A stretch of DNA of 52,360 nucleotides from Phenylobacterium sp. Its GTDB lineage: Bacteria > Pseudomonadota > Alphaproteobacteria > Caulobacterales > Caulobacteraceae. Each line of letters opens with the position of its first letter. The stretch's first letter is position 1. The notes beneath the pieces were generated by a model. That model was not told where the DNA came from, ran no database searches, and worked only from the letters and a program-made list of their open reading frames with translations. Where the stretch lies: positions 1 through 52,360 of the forward strand of contig JADCAS010000021.1 in assembly GCA_020401865.1 (NCBI GenBank), read 5' to 3'. A program made the translations under genes and the position numbers. Positions 8,191-17,336 of the stretch are shown one piece after another.

Positions 8191-11022
8191 TCAGCGGGCG
8201 ATGCTGGCCCTGGCCTTCTGCAGATGGGCGCGGCTGCGGGGGTTGGGCTGGGCGTCGACGGCCTCCAGGGCGGCGAGGAGGTCGGCCCGCAGACGGGTGG
8301 TCCGGTCGGGGTCCTCAAGCTTCCGGCCCTGGTCGTCGACAACATAGAAGGCGTCCACCGCCCGCTCGCCGTAGCCGTCGATGTGGGCCGAGACGATGGA
8401 CAGGCCGGCGTCGGCGATCACCTCCGCCAGGGCGGACAAGAGGCCCGGCCGGTCGCGGCCGGTGGCCTCGATCACGGTGGCCGCTTCGGAGGCGTCGTTG
8501 TCCAGCATCACCGTCGGGGTGATGGCGAAGGCTGCAGCCCGGCCCAGCTCCGCCGGCGGGCGGCCGTCGCGCTTGAGAGCCTCGCCCCGGCCTGCGGATT
8601 CCAGCAGGGACATCAGCCGGTCCAGGGCCCGGGGATTGTCGGCCCCGAAGGCCGCCCCGGAGGCGTCCTGCACGAAGAAGACGTCGAGGGCCTCGCCCCG
8701 GCGGGAGGTATGGACGCGCGCGCCCATGACATTGGCGCCGGCCAGGTTGAGGGCGGCGGCCAGGTCGGCGAAGAGGCGGGGCCGGTCGGTGGCGGAGACC
8801 GAGACCTCGGCGGCGTTGAGGTCGGGGCGGATCCGGCAGGCGATGGCCGCCCCTGTTTCGGCGGCCCGTCGGACCAGGGCGCCGTGGGCGCGGACCTCAT
8901 CGTCGGTGAAGGCGGTGAAGTAGGCGTCTTCCATGGACTGGGCCCATCCGGTAAGGGCCGGGCTTGAGACGGTCAGACGCATGCGGGCGTCGTAGGCGGC
9001 GTTCTCGTGGTAGCGGCGGATGGCGGCGGCGTCGTCGGCCCCCCGCCCACCCCGGAACAGGGCCTCGGTGGCCCGGTAGAGCTCCCGCAGGAGCTGGCCC
9101 TTCCAGCCGTTCCAGACCCCCGGCCCGACGGCGCGGATGTCCGCCACGGTCAGGACCAGGAGCAGCCTCATCCGCTCCGGCGTCTCGACGATGCGGGCGA
9201 AGTCGACGACCGTCCGCGGGTCGGAGATATCGCGCTTCTGGGCGTAGTCGCTCATGACCAGGTGGTGCTCCACCAGCCAGGCGACGAGTTCGATCCGTTT
9301 ACGGCTCTGGCCGAGGCGCTCGCAGGCCTGCCGGGCCGCCCGCGCACCGGCCTTTTCCTGGCCTCCGGCGCCGCCCTTGCCGGTGTCATGCAGCAGCATG
9401 GCCAGGAACAGGGCCTCGCGGTCGTTGATCAGGGGCATGATGGCGGTGGCGAGGGGGTGGTCCTCGGCGTAGCGGCCGTCGGCGATGCCGGCGATGACCC
9501 CCACCGCCCGCAGGGTGTGCTCGTCCACCGTGTAGGAGTGGTACATGTTGAACTGCATCTTGGCGACGATGCGGCTCCACTCGGGCAGGTAGCGGCCGAG
9601 GACATCGGCCTCGTTCATCAGGGTCAGGGCCCGCTGCGGGTCGCGGCCGCGGGCGAGGATGTCCAGCAGGACCTCCGCCGCCGCCGGATCCCGTCGTACC
9701 CGGGGCCCGATCTCCGCAGCGTGCCGGGAGGCGGCGGTGAAGGCGTCCGGGTGCAGGTCCAGTCCCTCGCGATCCGCATGCAGGAACAGGCGCAGCAGGT
9801 TGACCGGGTCGGCCTCGAAGACCGCGGGGCCCTCGACATGCAGGCGGCCGCCCTCGGCGAAGAAGCCCGGAGCCACCTCCCTCCGGCGGGCGCGGCCGCG
9901 GCCCGGCAGGAGACGCGACAGGGCGCCCGGCTGGGATTTGACCCTCTCCTCCTCCAGCTTGGCGGTGAAGACCCGGGTCAGGGCGCCGACCTCCTTGGCG
10001 ATCAGGAAGTAGCGCCGCATGAAGCGCTCCACCGCCGGGGCGTCGCCGCGGTCGCCATAACCCATCCGGCGGGCGATGGCCGGCTGGAGGTCGAAGGTCA
10101 GCCGCTCCTCGGGCCGGCCAGTGGCGAAGTGCATGTGGCAGCGCACCGCCCAGAGAAAGTCGATGGCGCGGAGGAAGCTGGCCACCTCCCGGCGGTCGAA
10201 CATGTCCAGCTGGATGACGCCGCTGGCCCGGTCGGCGCTGGCCACGGGGTTCAGGTATCGGGCGATCCAGAACAGGGTGTTGAGGTCCCGCAGCCCGCCC
10301 TTGCCCTCCTTGATGTTGGGCTCGACCATGTAGCGGCTGGCGCCGGCGCGCAGATGCCGCTCGTCCCGCTCCTTGAGCTTGGCGGCCACAAACTGTGCGC
10401 CCGTGCCGCGGACCACCTCATCGCGGAACCGTCGGATCAGGTCCTCGGCCAGGGCTTCGTCTCCGGTCAGGTGGCGGGCTTCCAGGACGGAGGTGCGGAT
10501 GGTGAAGTCTTCCCGCGAGAGGCGCAGGCACTCGTCCACGGTCCGGGAGGCGTGGCCAACCTTGAAGCCCAGGTCCCACAGCGCATAGAGCATGAACTCG
10601 ATCACGCTCTCGGCGTGGGGCGTCTGCTTGTAGGGCCGCAGGAACAACAGATCGAGGTCGGAGAAGGGCGCCAGGGCCCCGCGGCCGTAGCCTCCCACCG
10701 CCATCAGCGCCAGGCGCTCGCCCTCGGTCGGATTCCGGGCCCGGAAGACATGGACGGTGGTGAAGTCGTAGAGGGCGCTGACCACCTCGTCGGTCACGCC
10801 GGACAGGAGGCGGGCGGTCTCGATCCCGCCGGCGCCGTTCTCCAGTCGCTCCTTGGCGATCATCCGACCACGGAAGAGAGCCTGGCGAAGGATGTCGAGG
10901 GCGCGTCGCCTCTGCTCGGCTTCGTCGCCGATGGCGTCCAGGGCTGCGGCGGACAGCCGGGCGCGAAGGCTGACGCCGTCGAGGACGTGTTCGAGCCGGG
11001 TCGGACGCAGGCGTTTGGACAT
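8191..11022 (-). CDS. glnD: Bifunctional [protein-PII] uridylyltransferase/uridylyl-removing enzyme
   Basis: GlnD senses glutamine and adds or removes UMP on PII proteins, controlling nitrogen assimilation. The 943 residues hold a nucleotidyltransferase domain with GGYGRGALAPFSDLDLLFL (G-G-Y-G-R...D-x-D), a GlnD-type linker with KLKERDERH and VEPNIKEGKGGLRDL, an HD domain (AMLLHDTGKG), and two C-terminal ACT repeats (VSVSATDRPRLFADLA and IEATGRDRPGLLSALAEV). The ATG giving MSKRLRPTRLEHVLDG fits the alphaproteobacterial N-terminus better than a GTG 33 bases upstream. It lies divergent from the ABC transporter genes, with a shared promoter region at 11023-11151. Confidence 0.97.
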   Translation of the reverse strand: MSKRLRPTRLEHVLDGVSLRARLSAAALDAIGDEAEQRRRALDILRQALFRGRMIAKERLENGAGGIETARLLSGVTDEVVSALYDFTTVHVFRARNPTEGERLALMAVGGYGRGALAPFSDLDLLFLRPYKQTPHAESVIEFMLYALWDLGFKVGHASRTVDECLRLSREDFTIRTSVLEARHLTGDEALAEDLIRRFRDEVVRGTGAQFVAAKLKERDERHLRAGASRYMVEPNIKEGKGGLRDLNTLFWIARYLNPVASADRASGVIQLDMFDRREVASFLRAIDFLWAVRCHMHFATGRPEERLTFDLQPAIARRMGYGDRGDAPAVERFMRRYFLIAKEVGALTRVFTAKLEEERVKSQPGALSRLLPGRGRARRREVAPGFFAEGGRLHVEGPAVFEADPVNLLRLFLHADREGLDLHPDAFTAASRHAAEIGPRVRRDPAAAEVLLDILARGRDPQRALTLMNEADVLGRYLPEWSRIVAKMQFNMYHSYTVDEHTLRAVGVIAGIADGRYAEDHPLATAIMPLINDREALFLAMLLHDTGKGGAGGQEKAGARAARQACERLGQSRKRIELVAWLVEHHLVMSDYAQKRDISDPRTVVDFARIVETPERMRLLLVLTVADIRAVGPGVWNGWKGQLLRELYRATEALFRGGRGADDAAAIRRYHENAAYDARMRLTVSSPALTGWAQSMEDAYFTAFTDDEVRAHGALVRRAAETGAAIACRIRPDLNAAEVSVSATDRPRLFADLAAALNLAGANVMGARVHTSRRGEALDVFFVQDASGAAFGADNPRALDRLMSLLESAGRGEALKRDGRPPAELGRAAAFAITPTVMLDNDASEAATVIEATGRDRPGLLSALAEVIADAGLSIVSAHIDGYGERAVDAFYVVDDQGRKLEDPDRTTRLRADLLAALEAVDAQPNPRSRAHLQKARASIAR

Positions 11023-11151
11023 GATGGACAGATATAGTCCCAAAAACTCGCCCACGTCAGGCGGGACAGCCGCAGTCCCGCGAGGGCCCGCCGCGATTGC
11101 CCTCGCCGCGAAGCCGGAGCATGATCGCCCCCGGGCCGGGAGGGACCCTGC

Positions 11152-12096
11152 ATGGCCGATGCGCCCGCACTGGAACTGACAGACGTCACCCGACGGTTCG
11201 GCGACCGGACGGTCGTGGACCAGTTGAGCTTTCGGGTCGCGCGCGGCGCTGTCTTCGGCTTCCTGGGCCCCAACGGCGCCGGGAAGACCACCACCCTGCG
11301 GATGATCCTGGGCCTGGTGGCGCCCACCTCAGGCCGTCTGACCGTTCTGGGCGCTGCGGACGGCCGCCGCGTGCGCGACCGGATCGGATTCCTGCCGGAG
11401 GAGCGCGGCCTGCATCCGCGGATGACGCCCCTCCAGGCCGCCGCCTTCCTCGGCGCCCTCAAGGGGGTCCCCGCCCGCGCCGCCCGCCAGAAGGCCCGCA
11501 GCCTCCTGGAGGGCCTCGGACTGGGCGCGTCGCTCAACACCCAGATTCGCAGGCTGTCCAAGGGCATGGCCCAGCAGGTGGCCCTGGTCTGCACCCTGGT
11601 CCACGATCCGGAACTCCTGATCCTGGACGAGCCCTTCTCGGGCCTGGACCCGGGCCACCAGCAGGCGCTCGAGATCCTGATACGGGAACGGGCGGCGGCC
11701 GGAGCCACCGTGGTCTTCTCCACCCACGTCATGTCCCACGCCGAAAGGCTCTGCGACCAGGTCGTCCTGCTGGCGAAGGGCCGGAAGGTCTTCGATGGCA
11801 CAGTCCCGCAGGCGCGGAGCCAGGCGCCCGGCCGCCTGATCCTCGAGGGCGACCTGACCCCTGAGGCCATCTCAGCCCTGCCCGGTGTGGCCGAGGTCGC
11901 CGCCTCGGACCTTCCGGAAGGACGCCGCCTGGAGGTCTGGCTGGCGCCCGGAATGGAGGCGCACCAGACCCTGTCCGCCGCCTTCCGGGCGGGCCTTCCC
12001 GTCCGACGATTCGAGTCCCGCGAGCCTGGCCTGCACGAAGCCTTCCTGCTCCTCACCGGCGCACGCGCCGCCCTTCCGGAGGTCGAAGGCGCATGA
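11152..12096 (+). CDS. ABC exporter ATP-binding protein (NatA-like)
   Basis: The 314 residues form one ATPase domain plus a C-terminal DUF4162-like extension. Walker A is GPNGAGKTTTL, the signature is RLSKGMAQQ, Walker B is LLILDEPFSGLDPG, and the switch histidine is in STHVMSHAERL. A purine-rich GGGAGGGA site precedes the ATG. The gene is coupled to the permease gene by an ATGA overlap. NatA/CcmA-type ATPases pair with ABC-2 permeases to export ions, drugs or lipids; the substrate here is unknown. Confidence 0.92.
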   Translation: MADAPALELTDVTRRFGDRTVVDQLSFRVARGAVFGFLGPNGAGKTTTLRMILGLVAPTSGRLTVLGAADGRRVRDRIGFLPEERGLHPRMTPLQAAAFLGALKGVPARAARQKARSLLEGLGLGASLNTQIRRLSKGMAQQVALVCTLVHDPELLILDEPFSGLDPGHQQALEILIRERAAAGATVVFSTHVMSHAERLCDQVVLLAKGRKVFDGTVPQARSQAPGRLILEGDLTPEAISALPGVAEVAASDLPEGRRLEVWLAPGMEAHQTLSAAFRAGLPVRRFESREPGLHEAFLLLTGARAALPEVEGA

Positions 12097-13394
12097 GACG
12101 CCTGTTCCTGATTCTTCGCCGGGAGTACCTGGCCTACCTCCTGACTCCGGGCTTTCTCCTGGCCCTGGTGACCTTCCCGCTGATCTTCGCGGCCAGCGTC
12201 TTTCTTCCGACCCTTCTCTCGCGTCAGGCGCCGGCCCCGCAGCTCATCGTGCTGGACCTCACGGGAATCGGGCCGCAGGGCCCTGGCGCCTACGTCGCGG
12301 CGCAGATCCGGGAGGATCGGGCCCGCAACCTGCCGCCGGGGCTCGCCCCCGTGTTGGTGCAGACGCCGGCCAGCCTTTCGACTGCACATACGCCGGACGC
12401 GGCGGGACGGGCCGTGCAGGCCTACTACAAGGCCTTCGGCCAGGATCCGCCGCCTCCCGCCGTCCTGGTGCTGGCGGGATCGGCGCAAGCCCTGGACGCC
12501 CGCCTCTGGACGCCCCGCGCCCGCCTGCTCGACCTCTCGGGCCAGCTGGAGGACTCCCTCACCGACTGGTCCCGGGAAAGCCGCCTTCGGTCCCTGGGGC
12601 TGTCGTCCGAAGCGGTTCGCGCCGTATCCGGGTCCGGCGTGTCCATCACCGCCTATTCCCCGGCGTCCCGGACCGGCAAGGTCACACTGACCGACAGGCT
12701 GCCTCACCTTGCGGCGCTCGGCGTGAGCTATCTGCTCGTGACCATGATCCTGGCGGGTTCGGGAATGATCCTGACCAGTGTCGTCGAGGAGCGGTCCAGC
12801 CGGGTCATAGAGGTGCTGGTGACCTCTGCGCATCCCGCCGAGCTCCTGCTCGGCAAGGTGCTCGGAATTCTCTGTCTCTTCTTCACCGGCCTGGGGGCCC
12901 TGGCGGTGGCGGCGCTCCTGATCGCAGGACAATTGCCGCAAGGCGCCGTCCAGGAGTCGGTTCGGGCGGTCCTGAACGGCGGGCTCCTGGGCTGGGCGGC
13001 CTTCTTCCTCGCCTTTGGCTTCCTTCTCTACGGCTCCATCTTCGCCGGACTCGCGGCCTTCTGCGAGACTCCCCGGGAGGCGCAGAGCCTGGCGACGCCG
13101 CTGAGCATGCTCATGCTGATCCCCCTGCTGCTGGTGATCTCGGGCCTCCAGGCGCCAGACTCCCCGATCCTGCGCGCCGCCGCCCTGTTCCCCCCGTTCA
13201 CGCCCTTTCTGATGCTTCTCCGGATCGCTGATGGCGCGCCGGCATGGGAGCTGGCGACGGGAATCTCCCTCATGGCCCTGACGACCGCCGGGGCGATCTG
13301 GGTCGGGGTCCAGGCCTACAGGACCGGCGCCCTGACGCAGGGCTCCGCGAACCTTTGGTCCATCCTGCGCCGCAGCCTGCAGCGCCAGGGCTGA
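12093..13394 (+). CDS. ABC-2 type exporter permease (NatB-like)
   Basis: This 433-residue membrane protein has a first membrane helix near the N-terminus (LAYLLTPGFLLALVTFPLIFAAS). A periplasmic domain of about 170 residues follows, then five or so further helices from ALGVSYLLVTMILAGSGMILTSVVEERSSRVIEVLVTS onward. That last segment is the conserved coupling region of NatB/YhaP-type permeases. It starts inside the stop of the ATPase gene, so the two form one exporter. The weakly conserved periplasmic domain prevents naming a substrate. Confidence 0.88.
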   Translation: MRRLFLILRREYLAYLLTPGFLLALVTFPLIFAASVFLPTLLSRQAPAPQLIVLDLTGIGPQGPGAYVAAQIREDRARNLPPGLAPVLVQTPASLSTAHTPDAAGRAVQAYYKAFGQDPPPPAVLVLAGSAQALDARLWTPRARLLDLSGQLEDSLTDWSRESRLRSLGLSSEAVRAVSGSGVSITAYSPASRTGKVTLTDRLPHLAALGVSYLLVTMILAGSGMILTSVVEERSSRVIEVLVTSAHPAELLLGKVLGILCLFFTGLGALAVAALLIAGQLPQGAVQESVRAVLNGGLLGWAAFFLAFGFLLYGSIFAGLAAFCETPREAQSLATPLSMLMLIPLLLVISGLQAPDSPILRAAALFPPFTPFLMLLRIADGAPAWELATGISLMALTTAGAIWVGVQAYRTGALTQGSANLWSILRRSLQRQG

Positions 13395-13422
13395 GTCGAA
13401 CCTCCGAGAAAGGTCGCCCGTC

Positions 13423-13860
13423 ATGTCCCTCCTGCCGCCGCCGACAAACGGCGATTACAGAGGCCACCCGTCCGCACCCGTCTTCCTGCTTCTGGCCGCC
13501 GGCCTGACCCTCGTCCCGGGCCTGATCCACAGCTTCCTGCCGGATGGCGGGGCCGGGGTGATCGCAGGGCTGGACATGGGCGACCGGCGGGACCTTGTGA
13601 TCGGCCTCTTCCGCTGGCAGGGGGCGACCCAGCTCGCCTTTGGCCTGGCCCTCCTGGCGGTGGCCCTGCGCTATCGCAGCCTGACCCCCCTCTTCCTGGT
13701 CCTGATCCTGGTCGAGCGCGGGCTCATGGCCCTGCACGGCTGGGTTCTGTCGCCGCCCGCCTCGGGCCATCATCCGCCGGAGCACTATGGCAGTGTTGCG
13801 GCGGTGATCCTGGCCGGCCTGTTCCTGGCCCTGTCCCTGCGCGGGTCTACCCGCCCCTGA
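13423..13860 (+). CDS. Small membrane protein, unknown family
   Basis: This 145-residue protein has about four hydrophobic segments (FLLLAAGLTLVPGLIHSFLP, GATQLAFGLALLAVALRY, LTPLFLVLILVERGLMALH, SVAAVILAGLFLALSL). It begins 28 bases after the ABC permease, so it may be the third gene of that transcript. Its last 14 bases overlap the 3' end of the convergent PhyH gene. No catalytic motif is apparent and I do not recognise the family. Real coding is supported by the consistent membrane pattern and the spacing. Confidence 0.72.
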   Translation: MSLLPPPTNGDYRGHPSAPVFLLLAAGLTLVPGLIHSFLPDGGAGVIAGLDMGDRRDLVIGLFRWQGATQLAFGLALLAVALRYRSLTPLFLVLILVERGLMALHGWVLSPPASGHHPPEHYGSVAAVILAGLFLALSLRGSTRP

Positions 13861-14740
13861 CGTCCCCGTTCAGGGCGGCGAGGTCGGCGGCGGAGCCCAG
13901 GGACGAGCCGCCGGCCCTGCGCCCGAGGGCGTAGTTCGGGGGAACCACCTCCGGGTCGGCCCCCGGCGCCGTCGGCGGGGAGTAGTAGCCCAGGGCGTAG
14001 CATCCCATGGCGTAACCCAGGAGATCCTGCAGGACGGGGTCGAAGGTCCGGGCGATCTCGGGCGGACAGGCCAGGTACTGGTTCTCCTCCTGCCTCAGCC
14101 AGCCCAGGGCGTAGGTGATGTTCAACCCAACCCGGTCGGCATCCGAGCTGTTGGCCCCCCCGCCATGGACAACGCTTCCGGTGTAGATGAGAACAGAGCC
14201 CCGGCTCATGACCGCCTGGGTGATCTCCGCGGGATCGGCCCGCCGGTCGTCCGGCCAGCCGGTGGAGCCCGGCACGACCCGGGTGGCGCCGTTTTCCCGG
14301 GTGAAGTCGGTCAGGGCCCAGATGGTGTTCAACTGAGGCTCGAGGCCCTTGAGGTGGGTTCCCCAGGCCCAACGGTCCTTATGAAGGCTCTGGGCCTTTT
14401 CGCCCGGCATGATGCGGATCACCTGGCCGAGATGGAGCTGGTAGCGCTCGCAGGCGGTCAGCAGGAGCCGGTCGCACTGGGCGAGCACCCGCGGGTCCTG
14501 GATCAGGTCCCTGCAGAGCGGGGACCGGGCGGCCAGGGCCCCGGTGCGGGTGGTCCTGAAGCCTGTGAAGCCGTCACGTCCCGGCGCGGTGGCCTGAACC
14601 CAGGGATCGAGCTCGGCGCGGATCGCGTCCGCCTCGTCCGGGGTCAGGACGCCGTCCAGGATGACGGCGCCATCGGCCAGGAGGCGCTCATGGACCCGGT
14701 CGGGATCCGCGTCGGCGGGAAAGTGGGCGAGCTCAGTCAC
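13847..14740 (-). CDS. Phytanoyl-CoA dioxygenase (PhyH) family protein
   Basis: This 297-residue Fe(II)/2-oxoglutarate-dependent oxygenase starts at a GTG preceded by an AGGGAG ribosome site. The iron-binding H-x-D is visible in SLHKDRWAWGTHL, the distal histidine in TGSVVHGGGANSS, and the arginine that would bind 2-oxoglutarate in DADRVGLNITYALGW. The N-terminal DGAVILDGVLTPDEADAIRAEL is typical of PhyH. These enzymes hydroxylate diverse small molecules or lipids; the substrate is unknown. It is convergent with the small membrane protein gene. Confidence 0.88.
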   Translation of the reverse strand: MTELAHFPADADPDRVHERLLADGAVILDGVLTPDEADAIRAELDPWVQATAPGRDGFTGFRTTRTGALAARSPLCRDLIQDPRVLAQCDRLLLTACERYQLHLGQVIRIMPGEKAQSLHKDRWAWGTHLKGLEPQLNTIWALTDFTRENGATRVVPGSTGWPDDRRADPAEITQAVMSRGSVLIYTGSVVHGGGANSSDADRVGLNITYALGWLRQEENQYLACPPEIARTFDPVLQDLLGYAMGCYALGYYSPPTAPGADPEVVPPNYALGRRAGGSSLGSAADLAALNGDVRGG

Positions 14741-14805
14741 GGTTGGCTCCCTGTCATTTCCGGGCGGATAAAGGCTGCCGGAAGGCCAGAGGCGCCTGAC
14801 GCCGC

Positions 14806-14991
14806 TCAGGCCCTGATGTCGACCCTGCGCTCGGGATCCCGGGGGCGGCGGTCGTCATCAGCCCGCATCTCGGACTTTGAGGAGGGCTCAGCAGGCTTGA
14901 CGGCGGTCTCGGTCTGAGAGCCGGAGACCGGTTGGACGCTCTGCGGCTGGACATACATCCAGGCCATGGGGTCAAACGGCTGAACTCTCAT
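14806..14991 (-). CDS. 61-residue hypothetical protein coupled to TerB-like gene
   Basis: This small protein starts MRVQPFDPMAWMYVQPQSVQPV, has a hydrophilic, charged second half, and ends in RRVDIRA. Its ATG overlaps the stop of the upstream TerB-like gene (ATGA), which is the main evidence that it is a true gene rather than chance. It has no signal peptide, membrane segment or domain that I recognise. It could be a partner of the TerB-like protein, but nothing in the sequence proves that. Confidence 0.6.
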   Translation of the reverse strand: MRVQPFDPMAWMYVQPQSVQPVSGSQTETAVKPAEPSSKSEMRADDDRRPRDPERRVDIRA

Positions 14992-15467
14992 GTCCGCCTC
15001 CTTCGCGGCGCCACCAGATCAAGATCCTGAGGGGACAGGATGAGGAGAGCGCACAGGCGCAGTATAGTCTGTCTTTCCTCAGCGTCAAATCCGCCATCCG
15101 CCGAGGCGACGGCGCAGGCGGCGGCGGCCACGGCGCGAGCCGCGGCGGGCTTCTCGCGCAGTCGCCGGATGGAGGACTCGGCGATGGCGTGCGCCATGTC
15201 CGGATCGCTGTTGAAATCGGCGATCCGCGCCTCGAAGGCCTCGATCACATCCTCAACCCCAAACACGTCCAGGGCCGGGAGGGTGCGCATGCGCTCGGCG
15301 ACCCGGCGGGTCTCATCCGGCGTAACCCAGCCGTCGGACTGGGCGACCAGGGCGCAGGCGCTGACCAGGGCTTCGAACTGGACCAGATCGCCCGGGGTCC
15401 AGGCGTCCTGGAATTCGACCGCAGCGCCCGGTCTTCGTGGGTTCTGGCTGAAAGCGGAAAGGCTCAT
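14988..15467 (-). CDS. TerB-like (tellurite-resistance/DjlA-type) domain protein
   Basis: The protein is 159 residues, and the ATG follows GAGGAG. After about 35 residues it contains an all-helical segment with the TerB pattern: FEALVSACALVAQSDGWVTPDETRRVAERM, then a second repeat-like AAAACAVASADGGFDAEERQTILRLCALL, each with an acidic D-G-x(2)-x-x-E loop that in TerB proteins can bind a metal. Such domains occur with stress or metal-responsive membrane complexes. It is coupled to the 61-residue gene downstream. No ter operon partners are present nearby. Confidence 0.75.
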   Translation of the reverse strand: MSLSAFSQNPRRPGAAVEFQDAWTPGDLVQFEALVSACALVAQSDGWVTPDETRRVAERMRTLPALDVFGVEDVIEAFEARIADFNSDPDMAHAIAESSIRRLREKPAAARAVAAAACAVASADGGFDAEERQTILRLCALLILSPQDLDLVAPRRRRT

Positions 15468-15868
15468 GTCGGGGCTCCTCTGTAGCTTGGGAGCGCCCGA
15501 CGCCGGACCCGGTTGGCTTTGGGGGGGGAAGGGAAGGCCCCGGACCCGGCATCGAGCGCACCCGATGCGGTCCGACATCGCGCCTCGATTGAAGCGCCAG
15601 AGGGGCCCGGCCCGCCCCCACGAAGTGGGACACCGGGCCTTGGGGCGCAAGGGGTGGGTCGAAAAAATCCGCCCCCGACCCCGGCGGGGTCTTTGCCCGC
15701 GGAATTCCGGCTCACGCTGTTCCATGAAGGCCTGATCCCTTTCCCGGACACCCGGGAGCCGAACAGGTTGAGGCGGCGCGGCCGGCGCCGGTCAATCCGG
15801 GCCGGATCCGGGGGCCTTCCACCCGGGCCGCGACTGTAGGACAATCGCCCTCCAGCAGGAGGACCTCC
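15468..15868. other. 400-base gene-free region with strong GC-rich hairpins
   Basis: This is the divergent region between the TerB-like gene and the flavin monooxygenase. It has no credible ORF. At 15604-15639 two nested inverted repeats are visible: GGCCCGG pairing with CCGGGCC outside, and CCCAC pairing with GTGGG around a GAA loop inside. Near 15675-15692 there is GACCCC-gcc-GGGGTC; read on the minus strand this is followed after several bases by a run of T (complement of gaaaaaa at 15660). These could be terminator, leader or repeat structures. I do not recognise an RNA family. Confidence 0.5.
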
Positions 15869-17329
15869 ATGGCCGGGACGCGACGGGGACTGAGGATCGC
15901 AGTGATCGGCGCGGGCGCCGGAGGCATCGCCTAGGCCATCCGCCTGCGCGAACGCGGCGTGAGCGACGTGGTGATCTTCGAGAAGGCCGGGGAGCCGGGC
16001 GGGACCTGGCGGGACAACACCTATCCGGGAATCACCTGCGACGTTCCCTCCCACCTCTACCGGTTCTCCTTCGCCCCCAATCCGGACTGGAGCCACAAGT
16101 ACTCCCCGGGCCCCGAGATCCAGGCCTACATGCGCAAGGTGGCCGCCGACTATGGCGTCGAGGCCCGGATCCGGTTCAACAGCGAGGTCCTGTCGGCGAC
16201 CTGGCGGGAGGGCGCCTGGGAGATCGTCACCACCCAGGGACCGGAGGGGCGGTTCGACGCCGTCATCACGGCGGTGGGGATCCTGCACCATCCCGCCTAT
16301 CCGGACATTGCGGGCCTTCGAGACTTCGCCGGCGCGGCCTTCCACACCGCCCGGTGGGACCATTCCATCCCCCTGGAGGGCCAGCGGATCGGGGTCATCG
16401 GCACAGGGTCCACGGCCATCCAGGTCGTCCCGGCCATTGTCGACCGGGCGGCCAAGGTCAGCCTCTTCCAGCGCACACCGCAGTGGATCCTGCCCGAGCC
16501 CAACCTGCCGATCGCCGAGGAGAAGCGCGCCGCCTACCGGGCCGACCCGGCCCTGCTGGAGGACCAGTACGCCCACCTCGCTCAGGCCTTCAACGGCGCC
16601 TTCTGCGCAGCCGTCGCGGGGGAGGCGCCGGAGGTCTACGCGCGGATGGCCCAGGCCTGCAGGGACAACCTGGCCACGGTGGCGGACCCCGAACTCCGCG
16701 CCCGGCTGACCCCGGACTACCGGATGGGCTGCAAGCGGCTGATCGTCTCCAGCCTGTTCTATCCGGCCATCCAGAGGCCCGACGCCGAGCTGGTGACAGA
16801 CCCCATCGCCCGGATCGAGCCCGGTGGTGTGCGGACGGCGGACGGGCGGCTCCATGACCTGGACATCCTGGTCCTGGCCACGGGCTTCGACGCCCACCAT
16901 CCCTTCGGCGACATGCGCATCACCGGCCGCAGCGGGCGGTCCCTCTCCGAGACCTGGGCGAAGGGCAATGTGACCTATCGCGGGGTGACGGTGCCCGACC
17001 TTCCCAACTGGTTCATGCTGGGCGGCCCCAACAGCCCCCTGGGCAACTTCTCCTTCCTGATGACCGCCGAGCGCCAGCTGGACTATGTGCTGCAGCTCGT
17101 GGACCTGCTGGTCGAGGGTCGGGCCCGGGAGATCACCCCGAAGGACGAACCCACCGCCGCCTGGACCCAGGCGCTGAAGGACAAGCTGGCCGGGTCGATC
17201 TGGGCCTCGGGCTGCCGCAGCTGGTATTTCGACCCCCACGGCAATGTCGCCACCTATCCCTGGTCCTACGAGACCTTCGAGGCGGAGATGAAGGCGCCGG
17301 TCCTGGCGGACTACGCCCTGTCGGCCTGA
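15869..17329 (+). pseudogene. Flavin-containing (Baeyer-Villiger type) monooxygenase with in-frame amber codon
   Basis: A clear AGGAGG site precedes the ATG at 15869. Translation gives MAGTRRGLRIAVIGAGAGGIA, then TAG at 15932-15934 (codon 22), then AIRLRERGVSDVVIFEKAGEPGGTW in the same frame to the stop at 17329. The amber codon falls inside the FAD-binding GxGxxG fold. The rest is intact and matches NAD(P)H-dependent flavin monooxygenases/BVMOs: DNTYPGITCDVPSHLY, a second Rossmann GVIGTGSTAIQVVP, and a final LATGFDAHHPF motif. Restart at the GTG at 15959 would lose the FAD fold. It is either a pseudogene, a sequencing error, or a readthrough case; the remaining 465 codons show no other damage. 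Confidence 0.8.
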
Positions 17330-17336
17330 GGCCGGA

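Noticed and set aside
9007..11037. Very long plus-strand frame opposite glnD
   Set aside because: Fully antisense to a complete, well-conserved glnD and lacking any family pattern.
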